Origin: Phialocephala subalpina
Lineage: Eukaryota > Ascomycota > Leotiomycetes > Helotiales > Mollisiaceae
Reading direction: 5' to 3'
DNA length: 64,000 nucleotides
Assembly: GCA_900073065.1 (NCBI GenBank)
Contig: FJOG01000003.1
Coordinates: forward strand, 2,541,896 to 2,605,895
Shown: positions 49,070 to 59,663 of the stretch, piece after piece
How the letters are laid out: every line of letters begins with the position of its first letter
Position numbering within the stretch: the first letter of the stretch is position 1
Position numbers and translations under genes: made by a program
Notes under the pieces: generated by a model
What the model was told of the DNA's origin: nothing
Database searches by the model: none
The model's input: only the letters and a program-made list of their open reading frames with translations

Positions 49070-50134
49070 ATGCCTCCAAGACATCACCATAATAACGATC
49101 CTCCGAGAGAAGACCGTCTTGTTTGGCAAGACATCTTCCTCAAGTTCCCCAATCTTCGATTCGATATGCTCGTACCTGGATCCTCAAGATCTGCTCGCTC
49201 TGCGAGCGACTACGAAGCAGCTCTCGACCCCCTTTGAGACACTGTTCAAGACGCAATGGAATATAAACCGGAATCTGGGTCGCTTTGTGAGCAATCCGGT
49301 TGCATTCAGGTCGGTGATGGCTTGCCATGAGGCTTTCATTTCTGGAAGCTTTGCATTACAATTCTTTGCAAGGACGACTTGGAAAGAATCCGACTTGGAC
49401 ATATACGTATCAGAACATCCTCCGGAGAGGGCTGCTGCTCTAGGGAACCATTTGATTGAGAGAGAAGGCTACGCTCTGGACAACACTAAGGGCCCTGAAA
49501 CGTTTCAGGCCTACCACGACGTTGATAGCATGAGCAAGGTACTTCAGATCAGCTAGATATGTATCTAAAAATACCAACTAAATCAAATGCCCAATAAGTC
49601 GAAACATATACTCGAACCGATGGCAGAAGTCAACAAACATCTGTCCAGATTATCAGCGCGGTCACTCGGAACACTCCGATTGAGGTTATTCTCGGCGGCT
49701 TCTGTACTATTGCAGTTGTCAACGTTATCACATGGAAGTTAGCCTATTCGATATTTCCGGATGCAACATTTAGAGAGATGAAGACGTATCAATTGAGGCC
49801 TTTGAATGATTACTACGGTTCCCTGCTCAACAAATATAGTCGCCGTGGCTAGACGACGCTGGAACTGCTTTGGGAAGAAGACGAAGAACGGGTACGCTCG
49901 ATTTCTTCCGGCGGATCCAGGCGTATTGGAGACTCGCTGAGCTGGAAGATCCCTCTTGATACAACTGGCGTCACGCCTGGTCTGCCTGACCATGTTTTGG
50001 AGTTTTCCATTTTCGGGCTATCCAAACATACTCCGGATCCCCAACTATTTGATGTAAGGACCTTCTACAAGGTCCAGCAAAGTCACTTTCGATCATGCCC
50101 GCTCCGGCACCATTACTTCTACCAGTCGGGTTAG
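49070..50134 (+). pseudogene. Decayed F-box-like/nucleotidyltransferase-fold gene, copy 2
   Basis: ATG 49070 opens MPPRHHHNNDPPREDRLVWQ and DIFLKFP, then the frame must move by one base at a CCCC (about 49147) to continue IFDSICSYLDPQDLLALR (F-box-like), TQWNINRNLGRFVSNPVAFR, and the nucleotidyltransferase signature ISGSFALQFF followed by ESDLDIYV. An intron from about 49538 to 49595 with a CTAA branch joins to VETYTRTDG and IAVVNVITWKLAYSIFP. TAG at about 49851 replaces the Trp of ERGWSTPE found in copy 1. The same frame then continues to SWKIPLDTTGVTPGLPDHVL. Paralog of the 10.5-12.1 kb pseudogene, less decayed. A product that stops at TAG would still keep the nucleotidyltransferase-like core. 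Confidence 0.7.
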
Positions 50135-50184
50135 GGTGATGATTTCTGGTGCGACATAGGCACTAGCTCGAAGAGTTGACTTAT

Positions 50185-50569
50185 ATGGAGCTCATGAAGC
50201 TTGATGAGCAATCCCGACCCATCGATCCTCAGGAATTCTTCAGGGGCGAGCTGTGTCGGTCATCTTCGCAGATACATCGAGATCCGCCCAAAAGTTGGAC
50301 ATTTTTCGACGACCTGATACCAGAGGTAAGCACGGAATCTTAAAGGCGTGCAATCTCTTTCAGTAACATGTGGATACGTTAATCCTTGTGTTGTTTCTAA
50401 TACATTGTAAACTGTCTTATCGTTTATCCATCGATGAAGATATATGTGCAGTGGAGTGCTGACACTGCTTGTTGTATAGTGGTTCGAGGCATGGCAGAAA
50501 CGACAAGCCAAGATGGCACTTGAGCAACCCAGGCTTGCAGAACACAATGACATGGAGGTTGACCCTTGA
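50185..50569 (+). CDS. Small two-exon open frame, possible gene fragment
   Basis: ATG 50185 to 50325 and 50480 to 50569 join in phase 0 across a GTAAGC/TATAG intron, reading FFDDLIPE-WFEAWQKRQAKM and ending NDMEVDP; 76 residues. The splice fit is good but the product is short and I know no family. It could be a C-terminal scrap of a larger gene or chance. It lies just after the decayed F-box gene. Confidence 0.3.
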
Positions 50570-51692
50570 TTGCCCATTCTCCTCAGCTCTTGTAAGATAA
50601 GGCAGCATAGTCTCTCTTTGATGGCGTCTTTGACATCGAGTTGCATATGTTGAGCATGGGAAGGACATCATTTGCACACCTTCAATTAGAGGCACGGAAA
50701 TACGTTGTATGGGAGGTTGCGGCGCTGGGGCAACGGCACGGTCGTGTTCTGATTCCCATTTGGCTTGTGCAGAACTTTACTATGATACAAGAGATCACTG
50801 TCTCCAGGCCTATAATGGAACTTGCAAACTCACTTTCACGCCCCTTTTCGAGTTCGTTTAGCATTCTGCTTGATCAGTGACTTCGACGCCCTCCCATTCC
50901 CTGCATCTATTGACAAATCAGAGGTATAAAGTACGACTTATTGCTGGCCAAATCTCATGCAGTTTCGCCTCTATCATGACTTCAATCCAGCACGTCTAAC
51001 CTTCGCCCCCAGCGCATCTCCTCTTTTCCATTGACGACTTGTTCGATATCAACAGCGTCAAGTAGCGGTCGAGATAACCCAGCAAGTAGTTTAAAAAATG
51101 TTACTATATGAGGAAGTTATCTAGTGATCACGCAACAGATCCGTATGTCGTGATCATTGTCTGCCGTGTTCATCGCAAATAGGGCGGGTTTCGACGTTCT
51201 AGCTCGGAAGATCGGGATTTCATAAGTCCTGGAATCGCATATTCTTGCTCGTTAATTGACATTTTCTCTTACCTAGGAGTCCTAGGAGCCCAAGAAGTGT
51301 GTTGAACATCGAGCGAGTCCGTTGTCGGTTGTGGTCAATTGGTTCTGCTCCATCTCAATTTCTCAAATTGCCACTCGGACAGAGATCGGTATGAGGCTCC
51401 AAGGTTGCAAAGATCTCAGAGATACTATTTGAATCTGGACATTCGTGGTTCCTGGGGCGAGGGTAGTGGTCCCGGGAGACTTTGAGAGCTGGGGGTTTAG
51501 GTCAGGTGAAGGAGGATAGATCAAAATAGTTACCTTTTGAGAGATGAGCAACAAGATCACAAGATCAATGCCGAGAGACTGAGAGAAATTCCAGGCTCTG
51601 AATTCAAAGATGAACGGAAACAAGGAAAGAAAAATGTCAGCTATTCATTGAAGACAGCCACCGTACACCGCCGTCAAAGATACATAGACCTC
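50570..51692. other. Intergenic, nothing recognised
   Basis: A 79-codon frame at 50641-50880 (+) overlaps antisense frames and is not called. The rest is AT-rich, with no RNA gene seen. Confidence 0.45.
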
Positions 51693-52224
51693 TCAATCCG
51701 ACAGCATCATTTCATCCAAGCTAATACCACCATCACCATTAGTATCATACCTACTCCCAGTCAGCCACGCTTCACCTCATAGCTCAACCACTAATACACA
51801 TACCTCTCCAATCACTCCAACCACTCCCTCGCCTCGGTAGAATTCCCTTGCCCAAGATACCCCAAATACTCCCCAAAAGTACCCTTCCCATCAACGTCAA
51901 CAGCCTTAAACATCACCTCATCCTCTGGATCGGTTTCTCTCGTAGCAGATGATGCTATGTAGTCAGATCTTTTCGATTGACTAGTCGCCATGCATACTTG
52001 GTTACATCCTATGTCGTAAATTAGTCGACTGACACCCAAAGTGTTAATTAAGGACGTTGAAGTCGAGGTTGAAGTAAGATCTGAACCTTGCAGCTGAAGA
52101 TGTTGCACCTTCCATTTACATAGCAATTCATGTTGCCGCCATGGTTGTAAAGGCAACAGGCACGAGCGAGTTGGAAAGAGCTGAGTACGAGGACGGCGAG
52201 GACGGCGAGGATGTCGAGACGCAT
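51693..52224 (-). pseudogene. Small secreted Cys-rich protein with paired EF-hand-like loops, nonsense mutation
   Basis: ATG 52224 starts a clear signal peptide (MRLDILAVLAVLVLSSFQLA), then a Cys-rich stretch (CCLYNHGGNMNCYVNGRCN). After an intron whose exact ends are unclear (about 52150-52015), the text continues CNQVCMATSQ and MFKAVDVDGKGTFGEYLGYL, a degenerate EF-hand. The next frame codon after EAREWLE is TGA, but the same frame runs on as LER and, after an intron with GTATGT and GAGTAG ends, YDTNGDGGISLDEMMLSD, a canonical 12-residue EF loop. So TGA probably replaces TGG. The product would be an extracellular calcium-binding protein, possibly an effector-type molecule; that role is only inferred. 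Confidence 0.6.
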
Positions 52225-52930
52225 TTTGATTTAGTGTATTGAGCGGAAGAAAAATGACTGTGATAAGAGAAGCTAGTCTATTGGAAGGAGATTGGTAGGA
52301 GTTTTCATTCTTTATATATTAATGCCTTCGCAACAAGTACTCGTATACTAGAAGCCATATCCTAAGATAAATGCTGAAAGAAAGAAGAATAATGAGGATA
52401 TGAAAGCCAACAGCCTTGAGATTCTTCCCACTTCCTGGGTGAGTGGCATGATAAGCATTCCCCACAGACAGAATTGTGTTCCACAATATCGGCGACTAAG
52501 ATCCGGACTTTTTGGCTGTTTCACAGCCAAGAGGATATCAGCTATAGAGCTTGTTCCCACGTTCAGGTCTCAGTCGGGCTAGCTGGGTCCAGAAACTAGT
52601 TGGGTGTACCTCAATTCCTGGGAATTTGGCTGAGATCAGAGCTGCGGACTTGTGAACGGAGAATGAAGTGAAGATTGGCATGACGATCGAAATGAAAAGA
52701 ACTGCAAAGCACTAAGCAAATTGAAAGTGGACATTCTCTACTCGGAGGGCGAAGGGGATTGGGGTAAATATTTATGCGAAGAAGTTGCAAGTAGTACAGA
52801 TTTTGCGGCACTCACGTCCAAAATGCCCTAAAATATATCCGGGAAGAGAAAATATGCACAAACATCCGTTCAACCACAGCCGCTGCTCTGCTCCATTGGA
52901 CGTTTCCTCCACCAAGCGTTGCAAGATGAT
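52225..52930. other. Intergenic
   Basis: Upstream of the EF-hand gene and 3' flank of the GH43 gene. Only short shadow frames. Confidence 0.5.
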
Positions 52931-53946
52931 CTACACATAAGGCCATCCATTGCTCCACTTCAACGCATTCCATCCAAACTTATAATCGGCATCAGCAAGT
53001 CCAACAGTGGTATCAGCATAGTGATAGTAAAGCACCAAGCCCTTGCTAGAATCCGTGAAGACGCCTTGACCACCTGGTCCATACACGGTGCCATGGGATT
53101 CGAGAAGAATGCTACCGCCGGAGGAGGTACATGCTGTACCGGATGAATCGACGAAACCCGAGGTGGCGGAGGTGGAGCGACACATCTTGATCATATATTC
53201 ATCGCCAGCAGCGGGCTTGGATGTATCGTAACCGCAGCAGATACCGTGAGACCAGAGGAGGTAGTAATACCCAGAGTAGTAGAACATGTAGCTTCCCTCA
53301 CATGGGTGGGTTCCTGCAGAGTCATATTCAATGTTGTATGCAGCAGTGCCTGCGGTCTCCGTGGCAGCGCTGTTCAAAACTACCTGGTAGATGTCGTGCC
53401 AGAATGAACCGAAGTTGAGATAGTATGTCGAGCCGACGAGAATGAGGTTGGGGTCGATGGCATTGTAGGCTTTCGCAGAGGTGGAGGCGACGCCAGTGGC
53501 TCCTTTGTCAGTCCATGAACCAGGTTCAAGTGTACTAGATGTCGCAAGACCAATGGACGAGGTTTGTGAACCGAAAGTCGAAACGGCGTAGTAGAGGTGG
53601 TAGACTCCGTCTACTAGAGTGACGTCTGGGGCCTGGCAGATATCAGTACTGGGAGTAGTGTGCATGATCATGACGGACTTACCCATAAGTCGGTAGCAGA
53701 GTTGATCGAGCTTCCGTCTGGGAGAACATAGCCAACAAGGGTCCAGGGTCCACTCAGAGAGCTGGCAGTTGCAATCTCGATTCCACCTCCGGTGTTGAAC
53801 TTGAAATATGTTCCATCACTTCGTTCGATGACAGCGGGATCGTGAGCCCAGCAGGCGCCACTGCATGCTCCGGGGTCAGAATAAGCTTGAACAAGAGGCA
53901 GTACCGCCAGGGCGGCACCTAACAAAGGCTTGAGGAAGCAAAACAT
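52931..53946 (-). CDS. GH43 arabinan endo-1,5-alpha-L-arabinanase, secreted
   Basis: Cleaves alpha-1,5-arabinan of plant pectin, outside the cell. Signal peptide [20 protein letters not shown]. Two exons (53946-53683 and 53632-52931) join as ATDLW-APDVTL, phase 0; 321 residues, the usual length. Five-bladed propeller residues are visible: AHDPAVI (general base Asp), NAIDPNLI (pKa-tuning Asp) and [11 protein letters not shown] (acid Glu). Also CWAHDP near the start and the end [14 protein letters not shown]. Intact. A second, broken GH43 gene lies 1.3 kb away in opposite orientation. Confidence 0.95.
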
Positions 53947-55215
53947 TACGTGTAGTGGGTGAGCTGAAGAGGCACAACAATTAGACGGAATGCTCAGATG
54001 CTATATGTACTGCCCGAGAGATTGGATGTTTACTCGGAAGGCAAGAACAGAAGTTTAATTCGTGGAAAGCACTAGCTTTCATCAACTCTCGAGATCTCAG
54101 TCATCCCAAGACCAAGTGAGGAGGTTTGATGAAGGGTCAACACCCTTTAGGTGGGGGCTGCTCAGCAAATTTGATCTCAGAGTATAAACGCTCCACTCAG
54201 AGTATCCTCGTCTTAACCATGTGTCGAGCTTCACCCAGTCTTCCACAGACTTTCCTGCTTTGGAATATTCCTCTGTTGTCGATGCATGTTTGTCGCGGCA
54301 CCGAGATCTCACCTGATCCGCAGTCCCTGAAAAGGCACAGTCCGGGTGAGGCGGAAGCAGGTGGGCATCGACAACCAAGATTCCCCACACCGTCCGAAAT
54401 ACAGCACGCAGGTGGCTCTCCGTTCCTGGCCTCGTCTGCACGAAATAAACACCCATGCCGTTTCTACTCAGAATCCTTTTGCACCGTCCGCAATTGTCAG
54501 ACCGTATCATTTTCCAATCGTAGAATCGAGGCGAAGAAGGTGTGGAAAGAGGGTTTCCTATATTTCCGAGAAGGTTCAATAAGTACCACCAATCAATTTA
54601 TTTGAATTCAGGAAAAGCTCCTGAGTTTGCGGGGTGAAACATCTTTGTTTTCCACTGCAGCGTCTTTCCACGAATGGTAACGATCGAGTTAAGCTTCTCT
54701 TTCGAGGAGGATCATCACACATGATGCCTCATTTCTATATGCGCTCCAATCGCAGATAGAGCTCTCCTGCAGAAATTCGAGGATGATGATTGAATGCCGG
54801 ATTAATGTGAAGGAAAGAGGAAAGGCATGCAAGGGCGGCACGTGCTCTCGCTTGCGAGGTGGAATGTAGGGAAACATTTTCCACGACTCTTCACTCCTCG
54901 GCCTGCATTCAGAATTCCATCAAATAAGTTCTACCGGCATGCCAATATTTCTTCTCCAGGAAAAGTGGCACCAGCTTACGTCGTTGGAGGTGGTGTTGAG
55001 ATGAACAGTCTGGGGCAAGCTGCGGCTACAGTATAGGACCTCAATGCACCGAGAAACTAGCTGGAGGAGTCCCTTTGCTAGGACTTGGACCCTGTATTTC
55101 TCCGCTGTGAGGAGAAACACGATCAACCAATTGTCAGATGCAATGATGCATAAGTCGACCCTTTTGCGTCTCTCCTTTGAGCGAAGGAGCTTCAACATAC
55201 TTTCCATCTCCAGTC
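53947..55215. other. Divergent intergenic region between two GH43 genes
   Basis: Frames of 159-160 codons on both strands (54097-54605) overlap almost fully, and neither has domain character. Pectinase-type regulation would be expected here, but no site can be claimed. Confidence 0.45.
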
Positions 55216-56370
55216 ATGCTTTCTCTCAACCTCTTTCACTGCCGTTCTTTCGCTGTTGAGCTGCATCAACCTCAGCAATGCAGCAACATATTCCAATCCC
55301 ATCAGAGCAGTGGATGGAAGTGGTCCCTTCATCGTCTACACAGGAGGATACTACTACCTTCTCACCACCTCCTGGACAGACGTTGAGATCTCTCGAGCCA
55401 CAACTCTCAACGGCCTGAAGATATCAACCAAGAAAGTCGTCTACAGCACGACAACCGCCTCAAGATGCTGCAACGTCTGGTCTCCTGAAGTACACTACTT
55501 CAGCGGAACGTGGTATATCTACTACACAGCTGGCGAAACGACAGATCTTAATGGACAGCAGATCCATGTCCTTACTGGCAAGTCTTCTCCTCCTAATATC
55601 CCGCGCACCTGTGAGAATGATCTAGCATAACAACCAGGCGGTGCCACCCCTTGGGACAGCTTTACATACACCGGCTAACTAACCTCCCAATGGTCCATCG
55701 ACGGGACAGTCCTTCGAACCACAGCTTTCGGCAACTACCTCGTACACTCCTGTTTCGGATCGGGTAGTCTCCAATCCCTATGCATCGAACCCCTCACCAC
55801 CCCAACCTCTATCGGCACAGCACATGTAATTTCAACCCCAGCCTCTGCATGGGAAGAACATGGAGGAAGTGTGAATGAGGCACCTGCTGCGTTGTATTAT
55901 GGAGGCAAGACATATTTGACTTTCTCTGCGAGTAGTTGTTGGACGAATTATTATAGTTTGGGTCTTTTAACTTAGGATGGGGTTACGGCGCCGACGTCCT
56001 CTTCTGCCGTAAGCTTTTCCTTCTAGCTTTTTGCATTCTGGAAGGTCCTAACATGTCAAACTCGCACAGGACGAAAATAGGACCAGTCCTCAGCTCAGCA
56101 AACGGCAATTATGGACCCGGATCAAACGGGTACGTTTTTCCTCCCTCTTTCTCCCATTCATTCTCGCTAACACAAAAGAATAGGTTCTTCACCTCACCAG
56201 ACGGAACTCAAATCTGGAACACCTTCAACGCGGATGCTAACTCAGCTGGTGCCTGTGATTCAACGAGATACACAATGGCTGAAGTTATGACATTCTCTTC
56301 TGCCGGGGTCCCGCAATTTGCTGCTCCTCAGGCTTTAGGGGCTACGCTTGCGGGTCCTAGTGGTGAGTAG
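55216..56370 (+). pseudogene. Broken GH43 alpha-L-arabinofuranosidase-like gene
   Basis: ATG 55216 starts a signal peptide that becomes perfect if one T of the TTT at 55233-55235 is absent (then LLSCINLSNAATYSNP follows). The body reads GPFIVYTGGYYYLLTTSW, CNVWSPEVHYFSGTWYIYY and IHVLTG. It then crosses a GC-AG intron (G-GCAAGT donor, AACCAG acceptor) into GGATPWDSFTYTG. In-frame TAA follows that segment, and TAG interrupts SLGLLT-DGVTAPTSS near 55975. Downstream pieces TKIGPVLSSANGNYGPGSNG and FFTSPDGTQIWNTFNADANS remain recognisable across two introns. The catalytic Glu region (EEHGGSVNEAPA) is still present. Probably a recently silenced exo-acting arabinofuranosidase. Confidence 0.75.
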
Positions 56371-56558
56371 GCTGTGATGCGCGAGGGAAGTAGGAGATTT
56401 GGCACTTGCCGCTTCCTTGTAATGAATAGTGATTTGCTTCTTGTATATACTTGATTTCAAAAAGGGGATTTCAGGGGAGTTACAGCAAAGTCTTGATTCG
56501 TTTGATCATTTCTCTCATTACCCTTTCTCCTTCCCATCCCATTCCCCCCCTCGCCAAT

Positions 56559-58590
56559 CTAGATCTTAACCTCAGCCGGCACACTAATCGCCAAAACATC
56601 CACCCCCTTCTCCAACTCACTCTTACTCGGCATCTTCCCCCTCCTCATCAGCTCACTCGCCTGCACCATAACCGGATCAACCCCCATAGTAGCAACCGCC
56701 ACTACTGTCTCCCCCTTTGTATAATACGCCACAAACTGCGCTTCTCCCTTCTCCTGCAACACCAAACCATCCCATCCATTCGGCGTATTACCACAATATC
56801 TCAATTGACTCCCTAACGCAGACCAGAAGATCGGGATGAAAGTTTTGGGTTTGGATGATGGGGTGATGATTGAGGAGGCGACTGAACGGCCTGCGTTTTG
56901 GGCGACGTTCCAGTGCTCGATTCGGGTGAGGGACCCATTGCCGCCGGGGCCATGGTAGGGGTATGTTGCTATGTCTCCGATTGCGAAGACGTCCTTCAAG
57001 CCGGCAACAGCAAATGATTCATCTGTCTTCAAGGAGCCGTCTTTCTCCAAACTCACACTGCCATTGTCCTTCAAGAAAGTGGTTGCTGGCCCGACACCGG
57101 TACCAAGGATGACAAGGTCTGCCGGAAGGGAAGTACCGTCTTTCAGTTCGATTGCTCCGACTTTCGAAGAATCAGAGGATGAGGGAGCGGCTTTCTCGAC
57201 GCCGGCGGAGAGCTTGAATTTTACGCCATTCTTTTCGAGGGCTTTTTGGAAGATCTTGCCTACTTGTTCGCCCATTACGCGTTCGAGAGGGGCGGCTTCC
57301 ATGCCGACAACTGTTACGTCGTTGTTCTTTGCGACGGCATTGGCTACTTCCATGCCTGTAAGAGTATCAGTGAATGTTCAGAAATTTGCTGGAGATTGTG
57401 GAAGGGTGGATGCCCCAAGGTTGGTGAGACATCCAGAGGTGTGCAAAAGTCCCCAAAAAGGTGGGACAATGATTTTGCTTCGAATAACCCCACAACTTGG
57501 GACATTGGTTTCTAGTGAAATGTCCCGCGAGCACTTGGGATGCAAATGACTACACTTACCAATGAAGGAGCTTCCAATAATAACAATCTTCTTCTTGCCC
57601 TCTCCGATTGCCGCATTGATAGCTTTGACGTGGGGAATATTTCTCAGCAGGAAGATATTGCCCAACTCCTTGAATCCTGGCAGAGGCAGACTCTTTGGCG
57701 TTCCACCAGTCGCAAGGACAAGCTTGGTGTACTGGTATGAGCTTCCACTTTTCGTCGCAACCTTCTTAGCCCCGAAGTCAACACCAGTTACCTCATCCGA
57801 AACAACATCAACAGCTCCATCCTTAAACCACGCATCATCTCTCAACAGAATCTTCGATGGATCGTCAATCAATGCCTTCGACAACTTCGTTCGATCAATT
57901 GGATTATAGCCTTCATTTCCAATCAACGTAATTGTGCCCTTAAATCCACTCTCCCGCAGAGCTTCAAGTGTGCCCAATGCACCACTTCCGCTACCCACAA
58001 TAACGACCTTTTCTGCACCAGCAGCACCAGAAATTTTGATGTTGGGCTTTCGTCGACTGCCTTTGATGTCGCCTTGTGAGCCTGAAACATAGACTGAACC
58101 GTTCTTTTCGGAGAGTTGGAAGCTGGGGAGGGCATCGATGGCGGGTGCGTTTTCGATGTCGCCGTTTGAGGCATTGAAGCAGGCTCCATGCCATGGGCAG
58201 GTAATTCTTCCATCGCCCTTCTCACAATTAGCTTCTGTTCCTCATTTTTCTCTGCAGATGCGAAGCTTCAGAAGCTTTTTGGTGGGGTAGTACAGGATGG
58301 GCTTTGCTTACGGTCAAGACACCTTTCACAAGCGGAGCTCCATAATGCGTGCACTTCGACCCAATAGCTGTCGTCTTTCCTCCGACATTACAAAGCAGTA
58401 CCTTTCCCTCTTCAACACCCTCAACCTCCACTTCTCTCTTCTCTCCTGGCTTCAAATCAAGGTTGCTGAGGCCTTTGAGCTTATATTCCTGTGCCATGAT
58501 TCGTGATGGGCTTATGAAAGTTCGTGTAAGCTGTAGAGTGCGGGGTCGAAGGTATCGTGTACTATTGAAGAAGAGTCTTGGAGAGAGCAT
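56559..58590 (-). CDS. Rieske plus AIF-like NAD(P)H/FAD oxidoreductase
   Basis: Resembles AIFM3/AIF-type flavoproteins: an N-terminal [2Fe-2S] Rieske domain fused to a pyridine nucleotide-disulfide reductase. Exons 58590-58312, 58220-57560 and 57355-56559 close in phase, 578 residues. Rieske ligands: CTHYGAP and CPWHGACF. FAD motif VVIVGSGSGALGTLEAL; NAD motif KIVIIGSSFIGMEVANAVA spans intron 2; FAIGDIATYPYHG is the second FAD-binding segment. ATG 58590 gives a mitochondrial presequence (MLSPRLFFNSTRYLRPRTLQ). An internal ATG (MAQEYKLKGL) would give a cytosolic form. Intron 2 (57559-57356, 204 nt) is long and carries an inverted repeat. Intact. Confidence 0.9.
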
Positions 58591-59663
58591 GAAATGAAAA
58601 GTCTTTGGAGAAGAGAAAGAAGGAGGGGCTGTGCAAACGGAAGGGGGGGCACAAGGAGAAGCTCGGAGGTATGGACTTAAAGTACGAGTATCATGTACGT
58701 GTGAGGTGATGAGGTCGATCGATGATGATTGCACAGACGGAGCTTCGTGGTGGGGGATTACCTATGGCAGAGTGGTGGTTGGCTTGGAGAGCAGATGTGG
58801 GGCCTTCAGGCATGTCGTCACCCTTGTTTCAGGGATGCCAGGGTGCTTATCGTTAACCGACCCCTGTAACCGGGAGTAGTTAGCCTGAAGTTCCCCCTTT
58901 TGGAGTATCAACACCAGGCTCTAGATCATTGTCATCCCATTGCTACATTTTATCAGGCCTTCTACAACATCAGCTACCTGAAATGAATGTTCGTTCTCGA
59001 GGTTGTTATCAGTTCGACTTCATCTCGTGAAAACGATACTCTTTTGTGTAGAATATTGAACACGTTAATTTTCATACATCGGGGCTGCCTGCTTCAGCTA
59101 CAAAAGTCTCCTCGACGTATTTCAAACAGAGGTTGAAACCGATCACCAACGCCGAATAGCCTCCCTTGTACCCCTTCAAGACTTCGCTCGGCAAAACCAC
59201 AAGCGAGAATCACAAACCATCCGTAAAAGTTATTGAAAGTGCACACTGTCACCAAAAGATGATTATGCAGTTCCAATAAACCTCGACTTTTTAGGGCTTC
59301 CAGGTGCCACTGGAGTCAGATGAGTGTGCTCATCCGTGTATGTTTCCGTCAATTTTAAGGTACTCCATAAATCTATATACTCCTGAGAAACGTGCAGTGC
59401 ACCACAGGTACCGGCTTTACTGTGCGAAGTATCCAACGTAACAAAGACGCAATTGCATTGTTCGGCTGCAGATTCTCCACAATGAGTTAAATAGCTAAGT
59501 ATAGACCACGAAGTTGGGTGCGCAATTTGTGCTTATTAAAATCTATATGGTGATAAGTTTGTCCGCACCCGAGCCGGACTGAAGCCTCATTTACCATTAA
59601 CAGACTCCACAGGCCGAATGTACATGAGCGATCGTACATTGAGGCAGTTGCGCGCAAATTCAA
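58591..59663. other. Intergenic, nothing recognised
   Basis: Promoter of the flavoprotein gene and 3' flank of the second P450. Short frames only. Confidence 0.5.

Noticed and set aside
54097..54605. Opposing 160- and 159-codon frames between the GH43 genes
   Set aside because: They overlap almost completely on opposite strands and neither reads like a known or plausible protein.
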